A program made the position numbers and the translations under genes. The notes beneath the pieces were generated by a model. It ran no database searches and was not told where the DNA came from. It saw only the letters and a list, made by a program, of their open reading frames with translations. This document shows positions 8,199 to 18,172 of a stretch of 64,000 bases of DNA, one piece after another (the first letter of the stretch is position 1; each line of letters starts with the position of its first letter). Origin of the DNA: DASCOT01 sp965197275. Its GTDB lineage: Bacteria; Acidobacteriota; UBA890; WLXD01. The stretch lies in the NCBI GenBank assembly GCA_965197275.1, contig CBDAMQ010000026.1, positions 186,001 through 250,000 on the forward strand, read 5' to 3'.

Positions 8199-9467
8199 AT
8201 GACGGGTGTGCGGCAGCGAGTGTTGCGCGAGATTGAGACGGCAGCTGATGAGATCACCACGCTCGCCGCCGAGCTTGTCCGCATCCCAACTGTCAATCCG
8301 CCTGGCGAAGAGTACCGTGCGGCGGCCGAGCTCATCGCCGAGTACCTGCACCGTGGCCGCATGGAGGTCGAATTCCATCAGGCTTCTGAGCATCCGGAAC
8401 ACTCGGCCGAATTGCCTCGGCTGAACGTCGTCGGTTCTCTGCCGGGAGCTACCGCCGGACCGTGTGTGCACTTCAACGGGCACTTCGACGTAGTGCCACC
8501 GGGCGAAGGTTGGACAATCGACCCGTTCGGTGGCCTGATCGACGGCGGCCGACTGTATGGACGGGGCAGTGCGGACATGAAGGCGGGGCTGGCGTCAGCG
8601 CTGTTCGCGGTCGAGGCGATCCGCCGGTCGGGTGTCGAGCGTCGCGGACGACTGGAGGTCAGTGGCACTGTTGACGAGGAGAGCGGCGGACACGCCGGCG
8701 TCGCCCATCTTGCCCAGATCGGTCGCATCGCTGCTGATCGTACCGATCACGTCATCATCCCGGAGCCTTTCGGCGTCGACCGAATCTGCCTCGGGCATCG
8801 CGGCGTGTACTGGTTTCGGGTCACTTCGAACGGTGTGATGGCGCACGGCTCGATGCCGTTCCTAGGGGTCAACGCGATCGATCGCCTGCAGCCCTTTCTG
8901 GAGGCGGTCCGCACGCGGCTGGCGCCGGCCCTCAGCTCTCGGATGACCGCGGTGCCGGTTGTCCCTGAAGGCTCGCGGCGAGCCAGCATCAACATCAACG
9001 CGATCGAAGGCGGCCAGGCCGGCGCCACGACACAGACCCCCTGTGTTCCCGATCGTTGCTCGGCGACGTTCGATCGACGGTTCCTGGCCGAGGAGTCCTT
9101 CGACGAGGTCAAGGACGAGATCGTGCAACTGCTGGCCGCCATCGAGCCCGACGCCGACGCGTTCGAGCTTGATGATCTGCTGCTCGTGGAACCGACGGCA
9201 ACGGCACCCGATTCGCCTCTCGTGCACTCATTCGAGCATGCGATCTCCGAGATCGTGGGTCAGGCGGCGCAGCTCGTTGCGAGCCCAGGGACATACGATC
9301 ACAAGCACGTCGCGCGCCTGGCCGGGATCGATAGCTGTATCGCCTATGGTCCGGGCGAGCTCCAACAGGCCCATCAGGTGGACGAGTCGTGCGCCGTCGA
9401 GGACATCGTTACCTCGACGCGAGTGATGGCGATGGCCGTGCTCCACTTGTGGGAACGATCCGACTGA
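8199..9467 (+). CDS. M20 family metallopeptidase / deacylase (ArgE/DapE/ACY1 type)
   Basis: A 422-residue M20 hydrolase with a co-catalytic dizinc centre. Visible motifs are HFDVVPPGEGW (His about residue 95), YGRGSADMKAG (bridging Asp about 125), and VDEESGG with the general-base and metal Glu pair about 160. A dimerisation lid follows, including AHGSMPFLGVNAID. Near the C-terminus GTYDHKHVARLAG supplies the last ligand region. Related enzymes remove acyl groups from amino acids or cleave dipeptides; the length and motifs fit succinyl-diaminopimelate desuccinylase-like or acetylornithine deacetylase-like members, but the substrate cannot be assigned. It is divergent from the SDR operon and followed by a hairpin. 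Confidence 0.9.
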   Translation: MTGVRQRVLREIETAADEITTLAAELVRIPTVNPPGEEYRAAAELIAEYLHRGRMEVEFHQASEHPEHSAELPRLNVVGSLPGATAGPCVHFNGHFDVVPPGEGWTIDPFGGLIDGGRLYGRGSADMKAGLASALFAVEAIRRSGVERRGRLEVSGTVDEESGGHAGVAHLAQIGRIAADRTDHVIIPEPFGVDRICLGHRGVYWFRVTSNGVMAHGSMPFLGVNAIDRLQPFLEAVRTRLAPALSSRMTAVPVVPEGSRRASININAIEGGQAGATTQTPCVPDRCSATFDRRFLAEESFDEVKDEIVQLLAAIEPDADAFELDDLLLVEPTATAPDSPLVHSFEHAISEIVGQAAQLVASPGTYDHKHVARLAGIDSCIAYGPGELQQAHQVDESCAVEDIVTSTRVMAMAVLHLWERSD

Positions 9468-9468
9468 G

Positions 9469-9515
9469 GCGAGGGGCCGCGCAGGGAGGGGAACGGCTGC
9501 GCGCCGGCTCCTCGC
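9469..9515 (+). terminator. Imperfect hairpin after the M20 gene
   Basis: GCGAGG (9469-9474) pairs with CCTCGC (9510-9515) and CGCGCAG (9478-9484) with CTGCGCG (9497-9503), leaving a 12-base loop. A mildly T-rich stretch follows. It lies directly after the M20 stop, so it probably limits read-through into the PQQ gene; the T tract is weak. Confidence 0.45.
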
Positions 9516-9542
9516 GTCCTTGTTCTGACTTTCACCACCGCC

Positions 9543-9551
9543 TGCTAGCAT
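9543..9551 (+). promoter_or_regulatory. Extended -10 promoter element for the PQQ dehydrogenase gene
   Basis: TGCTAGCAT, an extended -10 about 58 bases before the ATG. The 15 bases ACCACCGCCTGCTAG (9534-9548) recur exactly before accA at 26371-26385. Confidence 0.5.
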
Positions 9552-9608
9552 GCAGCCCGAGTTTGGCACCTCCCGATAGATAGGAACCGCAGAGGCCGGA
9601 GGCCACTG

Positions 9609-11543
9609 ATGCTGAGACGAGTCTTGTTTACGGATGCTGCGATGGCGATCGTAGCCGTGACCGCCTTGGTTCTACAGGCCCTCCCGGCGGCTGCCTGGGC
9701 ACAGCAACAGCCCGAGGCGATCGCCTCCTCTGCGAGCATGGTGTCGCCCTTCGAAGGGCGATGTGCCTCCTGTCACGACAACAGAAGTCCGGACAGCATG
9801 GCACCAAGCCGCCAGACACTTCGTCAGCTGGAGCCCGAGCGCGTGCTTGCCGCGCTGACGACCGGCCCTATGGCGGAATTTGCCGATGGTTTCAGCGAGG
9901 CGCAGCTACGGGCAATGGCCGAGCTGGTGACCGGCAAGCCGTTCGGCGGCAGCGCCGATCGCACCGCGGCGGCCATGAGTAACCCATGCGCCAGCCCCTT
10001 GACGTTGAACGATCCGTTCGAGCAGCCCGGCTGGAATGGTTGGAGTCCCGATCCGACGAAATCGTATCGCTACCAGTCACAGGAAGCCGGCGGTTTGACC
10101 GCCGCGCAGATGTCGCAGCTGAAGCTCAAGTGGGTGTTCGCGATTCCGGGTGCTGCGTCCGCCGCGTGGACGCAGCCAACGGTTGTGGGCGGCGCGCTGT
10201 TCATCGGCAGCGACAACAACTTCGTCTACGCGCTCGACGCCAAGACTGGCTGTGTGCACTGGTCGTACGAAGCTCCGGGCCAGGTCCGCACGGCAGTCAG
10301 CGTCGGTGAGATCACCGAGATCCCGGGCGTTGACTACGCCGCTTACTTCGGCGACTACATGGGGTACGTCACGGCGGTCAACGCCGAGACCGGCGAGGAA
10401 CTCTGGTCGATACTCCCCGATGACCACCAGGCGGCCAAGATCACCGGCCCGCCGACCCTCGATCCGTCTCCCGGCGGCCATCTGTACGTTGGCGTCTCGT
10501 CGTGGGAGCAGATCCCGGGGCGGCAGCTGACCTACGAGTGCTGCAAGTTCCAGGGCAGCGTAGCGGCGATCAACGTCAACACCGGGCAGGCGGTGTGGAA
10601 GACGTTCACCATGACCGAACGTCCGCGACCGCTGCGACGGAACTCGGCGGGCACGCAGCTGTACGGGCCGGCCGGCGCCGCGGTGTGGAACGCGCCGACG
10701 ATCGATCTCAAGCTGCGGCGAATCTACGCCACTGCTGGCACCTGCTACATCTCGGAGTTCTTCGAGGAGAAGGTCGGGTTTGACGGCGGCGCCTGTATCT
10801 CGATCATGGCATTCGACATGGACACCGGTGCGCGGGAATGGTCGACCCAACTGGTGCCGATGGATCGGCACGGGGGCGGCTGCGGCCGGACGCCGGAAGA
10901 GATGCGACTCAATTGCCCGGGCTACGTGAACGACCCGGACGACGATCCGTCCGGGGCTCCGGTTCTGATTACAGCTGCTGACGGCCGACGCATGATCATC
11001 ACAGGCCAGGAGAGCGGACGGACGACGGCGCTCGATCCCGACAACAACGGGGCGATTCTCTGGGTATCGCAGGCCGGGGATCGGCTGGCGGCGGCCAACG
11101 GCGGCTTCGGCGGCGCATTCGACGGCGAGTACTACTTCAAGCCGCTGCCGTTCCGCGACGGCACCGGCAGCATCGCCGCGATCCGCCCGGCGGACGGCTC
11201 CCGCGCCTGGTACACGGAGCTCGAAAAGCCGACCGATTGCGTCGATCCCGAGGCGCGACAGTGCTCCTCTGCCAACTGGTCGTCGGCCAGCGCCATCCCG
11301 GGCGCCGTGCTCACCGGCTCGTGGAACGGGGTGATGCGCTCGTACTCCGCCGAGGACGGCACCATTCTCTGGGAGTACCCCACCCAGCGCGAGTTCGAGA
11401 CCGTCAACGGTGTCCCCGGTTTCGGCGGTGGAATCGGCGGCAGCGCGCCGACGATCGTCAACGGCATGATGTTCATCGGCTCCGGCTACGCGATTCTCGG
11501 CGGAGCACCGGGGAACGTCTTGCTGGCGTTCGGTCTGGATTAG
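9609..11543 (+). CDS. Secreted cytochrome c / PQQ-dependent dehydrogenase (polyvinyl-alcohol-dehydrogenase-like)
   Basis: A 644-residue periplasmic quinoprotein. Residues 1-31 form a signal peptide (hydrophobic VTALVLQALPAAAWA, then AQQQ). A CASCH c-type heme site follows at about residue 52 in a short cytochrome domain. From about 130 the chain is a PQQ beta-propeller with repeated blade motifs such as VYALDAKTG, VTAVNAETGEELW and VAAINVNTGQAVW. An N-terminal heme domain before the propeller resembles polyvinyl-alcohol dehydrogenase rather than methanol dehydrogenase. It likely oxidises an alcohol and passes electrons to periplasmic cytochromes. GGAGG precedes the ATG at 9609. The TAG stop coincides with the left end of an inserted element. 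Confidence 0.9.
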   Translation: MLRRVLFTDAAMAIVAVTALVLQALPAAAWAQQQPEAIASSASMVSPFEGRCASCHDNRSPDSMAPSRQTLRQLEPERVLAALTTGPMAEFADGFSEAQLRAMAELVTGKPFGGSADRTAAAMSNPCASPLTLNDPFEQPGWNGWSPDPTKSYRYQSQEAGGLTAAQMSQLKLKWVFAIPGAASAAWTQPTVVGGALFIGSDNNFVYALDAKTGCVHWSYEAPGQVRTAVSVGEITEIPGVDYAAYFGDYMGYVTAVNAETGEELWSILPDDHQAAKITGPPTLDPSPGGHLYVGVSSWEQIPGRQLTYECCKFQGSVAAINVNTGQAVWKTFTMTERPRPLRRNSAGTQLYGPAGAAVWNAPTIDLKLRRIYATAGTCYISEFFEEKVGFDGGACISIMAFDMDTGAREWSTQLVPMDRHGGGCGRTPEEMRLNCPGYVNDPDDDPSGAPVLITAADGRRMIITGQESGRTTALDPDNNGAILWVSQAGDRLAAANGGFGGAFDGEYYFKPLPFRDGTGSIAAIRPADGSRAWYTELEKPTDCVDPEARQCSSANWSSASAIPGAVLTGSWNGVMRSYSAEDGTILWEYPTQREFETVNGVPGFGGGIGGSAPTIVNGMMFIGSGYAILGGAPGNVLLAFGLD

Positions 11544-11576
11544 TGGCCTGTAACAGATGAACGCTACCTATCGCGG
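11541..11576 (+). repeat. Left terminal inverted repeat of the TA-flanked element
   Basis: Starts TAGTGGCCTGTAACAG. It matches the reverse complement of 11781-11816 at 34 of 36 positions, with mismatches at 11566 and 11574. Confidence 0.85.
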
Positions 11577-11780
11577 ATGGGATTTGCGGGTGAGATCAAG
11601 GCGCGGCGAGGAAGGCGATGCAATAGGCATCGTCGAGGCGGCGCAACGCCGATATCGCCCGCAACTGCCCATCTGTCCGGAGGATGATGGCGAAATCGGC
11701 CCGTCTGCGGCGTTGCCCCTCCTGGAAGATGGGCAAACATCGTCTCGTCGGTGCGCCTGGCATCCGGACCCATTTCGCCA

Positions 11781-11816
11781 CCACGATAGGCAGCGTTCAT
11801 CTGTTACAGGCCACTA
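11781..11816 (-). repeat. Right terminal inverted repeat of the TA-flanked element
   Basis: Ends CTGTTACAGGCCACTA, the inverted partner of the left repeat. The outermost TA is the presumed target-site duplication. Confidence 0.85.
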
Positions 11817-11861
11817 GCCTCGGCTCAGCGCGGGGCGCCGACCAAAGGCCGGCGGCGCCCC

Positions 11862-11870
11862 TGCTAACAT
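11862..11870 (+). promoter_or_regulatory. Extended -10 promoter element for yicC
   Basis: TGCTAACAT ends 8 bases before the yicC ATG at 11879. If transcription starts about 7 bases downstream, the mRNA would be leaderless or nearly so. Confidence 0.45.
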
Positions 11871-11878
11871 GGCCCGCC

Positions 11879-12757
11879 ATGGTTCGAAGCATGAGCGGGC
11901 ACGGGCGCGGTAAGGCATCGTCGGAGAGCCTGCGACTCACCGTCGAGGTGCGCACCGTCAACCACAGGTACTGTCGCGTCTCGCTGCGCCTTCCGGCGGT
12001 GCTTGCGACGCTCGAGGAGCCCGTCCGCCGGCGAGTTCTTGATCGCGTCCAGCGCGGCAAGGTCGACCTGACAGCCACCGTCGACGGCGTCGGCAGCGGC
12101 GGTCCGCGGATACAGCGTGAAGCGCTGCGCCATTGGGTGGCGGAGCTGCAGCAGGCTGCTGAAGAACTCGATGCGCCATCGGCTCCCGATCTGCAGACGT
12201 TACTGGGCCTGCCGGGCGTCATCGCGGACGACGCTGGCGCTGCGGACGAGGTGGAATTGCGCCGACTGACGGACGACGCCGTGGGTCAGGCGCTCGAGGC
12301 GTTAGCCGACATGCGCAGTCGCGAGGGCGAGGATCTGGCTAAGGATCTGAGCGCTCGAACGGCGATCCTTGCGGCAGGCGTGGAGACGATCGCTTCGGCC
12401 GCGGCGGAGCTGCCGGCACGCATTCGCAAGCAGCTGAGCGAGCGCATTCAGGAGTTGCTCGCTGACACGGGCGCAACCGTCGACGAGGACCGCATCGTTC
12501 AGGAGGCCGCTTACCAGGCCGAGCGCGCTGATATCACCGAGGAACTCGTACGACTCCGCTCCCACCTGACGAAGATCGAGGATCTGCTGCAGAGCGATGA
12601 GGCAGTCGGGCGCACGTTAGATTTCGTAGTTCAGGAAGTTCACCGCGAGCTCAACACGGTGGGGTCCAAGGCCAAGGACCTGAGCGTTGCCGACACCGTC
12701 GTGGAGCTCAAGGCTGAGCTCGAACGCATTCGTGAGCAGGTACAGAACCTTGAGTGA
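11879..12757 (+). CDS. yicC: YicC family endoribonuclease
   Basis: A 292-residue YicC-family protein, close to the 287 residues of the E. coli member, which acts as an endoribonuclease. The N-terminus MVRSMSGHGRGKA matches the family's MIRSMTGFGRA opening and fixes the ATG at 11879, although the frame runs upstream into the inserted element. VEVRTVNHRYCRVSLRLP follows at about residues 22-39. The C-terminal DUF1732 region is visible as RADITEELVRLRSHL and GRTLDFVVQEVHRELNTVGSKA. It overlaps the start of gmk, the usual neighbour. Confidence 0.94.
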   Translation: MVRSMSGHGRGKASSESLRLTVEVRTVNHRYCRVSLRLPAVLATLEEPVRRRVLDRVQRGKVDLTATVDGVGSGGPRIQREALRHWVAELQQAAEELDAPSAPDLQTLLGLPGVIADDAGAADEVELRRLTDDAVGQALEALADMRSREGEDLAKDLSARTAILAAGVETIASAAAELPARIRKQLSERIQELLADTGATVDEDRIVQEAAYQAERADITEELVRLRSHLTKIEDLLQSDEAVGRTLDFVVQEVHRELNTVGSKAKDLSVADTVVELKAELERIREQVQNLE

Positions 12758-13391
12758 CGAGGCCCCGTTCTGCTTCGTGGTGTCGGCGCCATCCGGTGCT
12801 GGCAAGACGTCGCTGGCGGATGCGGTGATCGACAGAGTCGAACGATTGAGTCGAACGATCTCCGCCACAACGCGCTCGCCGCGTCCCGATGAGCACGATA
12901 GCCGCGACTATTACTTCGTCGATCCGCAGGAGTTCGATCGGCGTAGGCGGGCCGGGGCATTTCTCGAATGGGCTGAGGTACACGGGCACAGATACGGCAC
13001 GCCACAAGCGGAGATCGACCGCATCCACGGGCTCGGCCACGACGCCGTGCTGGTCATCGATGTTCAGGGGGCTGCCGCCGTGCGCCAGACGCTCGATGGC
13101 GCGGTTACCGTCTTCGTGATGCCGCCTTCGCTGGAGGCTCTGGAGGGGCGGTTGTGCCGCCGCGATGGTACGGATGCGTCCAGGGAGGCAGACCGTGCGG
13201 CACGGCTTGCGGTGGCGGCGCACGAAATTGAGCAGTATCTGAGCTACGATTACCTCATCGTCAACGACGACTTCGAAACCGCCGTTGCCGAGCTCGAAGC
13301 CGTCGTGCGGGCTGAGCGCAGCCGCCAAGCACGGCGAGCCGAGGAGGCGGAAGCCATCCTGGCTGTTTTTCGAGACTCGGTCCAGAGATAG
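12750..13391 (+). CDS. gmk: Guanylate kinase
   Basis: Phosphorylates GMP to GDP with ATP. With the TTG at 12750 the protein is 213 residues (E. coli 207). P-loop SAPSGAGKTSL lies at about residues 12-22, TTRSPRPDEHDSRDYYFV binds GMP, then LEWAEVHGHRYGTP and LVIDVQGAAAVR. The frame is open further upstream; a GTG at 12732 is the alternative start. TTG 12750 overlaps the end of yicC and has an AGCAGG 9 bases before it, so I favour it with moderate certainty. It precedes rpoZ and coaBC in a conserved order. Confidence 0.95.
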   Translation: MSDEAPFCFVVSAPSGAGKTSLADAVIDRVERLSRTISATTRSPRPDEHDSRDYYFVDPQEFDRRRRAGAFLEWAEVHGHRYGTPQAEIDRIHGLGHDAVLVIDVQGAAAVRQTLDGAVTVFVMPPSLEALEGRLCRRDGTDASREADRAARLAVAAHEIEQYLSYDYLIVNDDFETAVAELEAVVRAERSRQARRAEEAEAILAVFRDSVQR

Positions 13392-13426
13392 TCCACGCGT
13401 GCGTGGAACCCATCGGAGTACCCAGG

Positions 13427-13666
13427 ATGAGCAAGCCGAGTAGCGAATACCTGTTCGTCGAAGTTGCGGCCAAGCGCTGCTTGCAGCTCATGCGTGGGGG
13501 GCGGCCCAAGCTCGACACAGGAGCCCGCAAGTACACCACGTTGGCGATCCAAGAGGTCAGCGCCGGTGAGGTTCCATGGGAGGTGCGTGACGTCGAAGAC
13601 TCGGACCTGGTGGCGGCGGGACTACACGAGTCTGTTGAGGGCGGGGAGAACGCCGACGGGGAGTAG
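13427..13666 (+). CDS. rpoZ: RNA polymerase omega subunit
   Basis: A 79-residue omega subunit that assists assembly of beta-prime into RNA polymerase. The family core is clear: EYLFVEVAAKRCLQLMRGG followed by ARKYTTLAIQEVSAGEVPWE. The ATG at 13427 is preceded by GGAG 8 bases upstream; the longer frame from 13403 starts with a poor GTG. The gene sits 35 bases after gmk, the arrangement seen in many Proteobacteria. The C-terminus is acidic (EGGENADGE). Confidence 0.93.
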   Translation: MSKPSSEYLFVEVAAKRCLQLMRGGRPKLDTGARKYTTLAIQEVSAGEVPWEVRDVEDSDLVAAGLHESVEGGENADGE

Positions 13667-13702
13667 CGGGCCTTCTCGCCCGCCACGCCGGTGCCGCACG
13701 CG

Positions 13703-14935
13703 ATGAGCGCTGAGTCGGACGCCCACCAGCGGCGCGTCGTATTGGTCGTCAGCGGCGGCATCGCCGCCTACAAGGCGTGCGAGATCGTACGCCGACTGGG
13801 CGACATCGGCGCCGACGTGCACGTTGCCATGACGCGCGCTGCAACGGGTTTCGTGGCTGCGCGGACGTTCGCGGCGCTGTCGGGAAATCGTGTCGTGGCA
13901 TCGCTCTTCGATGATCCGAGGCCGGAGGAGATGCCGCACGTGCGCTGGGCCGAGACCGCCGATCTCGTGTGCGTGGCCCCTGCCACGGCGAACTTCATCG
14001 CCAAGATGGCGCACGGAATCGCCGATGACTTCGCCTCGACTCTGTTGCTGGCGGCGGCTGCGCCCGTTCTCGTGGCGCCGGCAATGGAAGACGACATGTA
14101 CCGCCAGCCGGCAGTGCAGCGAAACCTGCAACGCCTCGCGGAGCGCGAAGTCCACATTGTCGGTCCCGACAGCGGAGCCCTGGCGTCCGGGCGACGTGGA
14201 CCGGGCCGCATGTCGGAGCCCTCCGAGATCGTGTCGGCGGCGGAACGGGTGCTCGGCGGGGGCTCCTCTGCGAGACCGCTGCTGGACGTCAACGTGCTGG
14301 TCACAGCCGGGCCGACACGCGAGGCGCTAGATCCGATCCGAGTGCTCACGAACCGTTCGAGCGGCAAGATGGGATACGCGCTTGCAGCGGAAGCCGCGGC
14401 GCTCGGTGCCCGGGTGCATCTGGTCTCGGGTCCGACATGCCTGGACGCGCCGGCGGGAGCGACCTTGGAGCGGGTGGAAGGTGCGGCGCAAATGGCGTCC
14501 GCGGTTCTCGATAGCGCGTGCGAGTACGACATCGTCGTAATGGCAGCGGCAGTAAGCGATTTTACCGTCAGCGCGCCGGCTTCCGCGAAGATCAAGAAGG
14601 CCGGGTCGGACTCTCTGCAGCTGGAGCTGGTGCGCACGACGGACATTCTCGCCGCGCTGGGCACACAGTCCGAGCGACCCCTGTTGGTCGGCTTCGCCGC
14701 CGAGAGCGGTGACCTCGGAGCGCTAGCGCGCGGCAAGCTCGAGCGCAAGGGATGCGATCTGATCGTTGCCAATCTCGTCGACGCATCCGGACGCGGCATG
14801 GAGGCCGACGACAATGAGGTCGTAGTCCTCGACAATCGCGGTGGGCGCGCCAGCTTCGAGGCGGCACCGAAACGGGAGATCGCGCGCTCGATATGGCAGG
14901 AGATCCTTGCTTATCGCCAGGAGACAAGCGCGTGA
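13703..14935 (+). CDS. coaBC: Phosphopantothenoylcysteine decarboxylase / phosphopantothenate-cysteine ligase
   Basis: Bifunctional enzyme of coenzyme A synthesis. The FMN-dependent CoaC domain fills the first 180 residues: VSGGIAAYKACEIVRRL near residue 12, VAPATANFIAKMAHGIADD and APAMEDDMY. The CoaB ligase domain follows: VTAGPTREALDPIRVLTNRS near 200, then SGKMGYALA and VGFAAESGD. About 410 residues is the usual length. ATG 13703 is preferred; an in-frame GTG at 13691 is possible because no strong ribosome site separates them. It ends in a GTGA overlap with the next gene. Confidence 0.96.
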   Translation: MSAESDAHQRRVVLVVSGGIAAYKACEIVRRLGDIGADVHVAMTRAATGFVAARTFAALSGNRVVASLFDDPRPEEMPHVRWAETADLVCVAPATANFIAKMAHGIADDFASTLLLAAAAPVLVAPAMEDDMYRQPAVQRNLQRLAEREVHIVGPDSGALASGRRGPGRMSEPSEIVSAAERVLGGGSSARPLLDVNVLVTAGPTREALDPIRVLTNRSSGKMGYALAAEAAALGARVHLVSGPTCLDAPAGATLERVEGAAQMASAVLDSACEYDIVVMAAAVSDFTVSAPASAKIKKAGSDSLQLELVRTTDILAALGTQSERPLLVGFAAESGDLGALARGKLERKGCDLIVANLVDASGRGMEADDNEVVVLDNRGGRASFEAAPKREIARSIWQEILAYRQETSA

Positions 14936-15618
14936 CGAGTTCGGAGCAGCTTCGGGCTCATCTCGTCGCTCATCTGCAACGACTGCAGCGCGAGGGGGTG
15001 TGGGGCATGGAGGTGAAGAAGACGGATGCGGTGCCGGTGCCGGGTCCCGACACCTCGGCAACCAGGACCGAGAGACTCGAGCACATCGCCGCCGAGGCCG
15101 CCGGATGCACTCTCTGCAAGCTGAGCGAAGGGCGGACGAACGTTGTATTTGGTGTTGGCGCCCCGCGCGCACGATTGATGTTCATCGGCGAGGGGCCCGG
15201 CCGCGACGAGGACCTGCAGGGGGAACCGTTCGTCGGGCGAGCCGGGCAGATGCTCAACCGCATCATCGCGGCAATGGGGCTGCAGCGCGAGGAGGTCTAC
15301 ATCGCCAATGCTGTGAAATGTCGTCCGCCGCGTAATCGTAACCCTGAGCCAGACGAGCTCGATGCGTGCGGTCCGTTCTTGCGCCGACAAGTCGAGGCGA
15401 TCCGGCCTGAGATCATCGTGCTTCTGGGACGCGTGGCGGCGCAGTCGTTGCTGCAGACGAGCGAGTCGCTCGGCCGGCTTCGGGGTCGAGTTCACGAGTG
15501 GCTCGGGATTCCCGTAATCTGCACCTACCACCCCGCATACTTACTCAGGAATCCAGCCGACAAGGGCAAGACGTGGCAGGACGTGCAGGTGGTGATGGAG
15601 CGACTCCGAGCGCCTTGA
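14932..15618 (+). CDS. Uracil-DNA glycosylase, family 4 (iron-sulphur)
   Basis: A 228-residue family 4 uracil-DNA glycosylase that removes uracil from DNA. Four cysteines for the [4Fe-4S] cluster are present: CTLC (about residues 59 and 62), KCRPPRN (about 130) and DACGPF (about 147). Motif 1 is GEGPGRDED (about 87) and motif 2 is the HPAYLLRNP block (about 200). About 50 extra residues precede the catalytic domain, as in many relatives. The GTG start overlaps the coaBC stop as GTGA and has AGGAG 8-9 bases upstream. Shorter possible starts exist near the methionine in VWGMEVKK. Confidence 0.93.
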   Translation: MTSSEQLRAHLVAHLQRLQREGVWGMEVKKTDAVPVPGPDTSATRTERLEHIAAEAAGCTLCKLSEGRTNVVFGVGAPRARLMFIGEGPGRDEDLQGEPFVGRAGQMLNRIIAAMGLQREEVYIANAVKCRPPRNRNPEPDELDACGPFLRRQVEAIRPEIIVLLGRVAAQSLLQTSESLGRLRGRVHEWLGIPVICTYHPAYLLRNPADKGKTWQDVQVVMERLRAP

Positions 15619-15661
15619 ACCTCTGCGCCCGGGGGCACGTCGGTCTGACCGGGTCTCGCTG

Positions 15662-18145
<2,484 letters not shown>

Positions 18146-18172
18146 AGCAGCACTCAACGCGACGGAGCCTGC

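Larger units (their letters stand above)
11541..11816. mobile_element. 272-bp MITE-like element flanked by TA, inserted in a stop codon
   Basis: The element proper runs 11543-11814 and is bordered by TA on each side (11541-11542 and 11815-11816). Its ends are inverted repeats of about 36 bases with two mismatches, beginning GTGGCCTGTAACAGATGAAC. TA duplication is the hallmark of IS630/Tc1-mariner transposition, so this looks like a non-autonomous MITE. Removing the element and one TA restores TAG followed by CCT, so the PQQ gene keeps its stop with or without the insertion. The interior has short open frames (for example 11596-11784, minus) but no recognisable transposase. It is internally rich in inverted repeats and only one copy is present in this window. 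Confidence 0.75.

Noticed and set aside
11596..11784. A 62-codon minus-strand frame inside the inserted element as a possible transposase
   Set aside because: It is too short, has no DDE residues or helix-turn-helix, and other frames of the element are equally open; no product can be supported.
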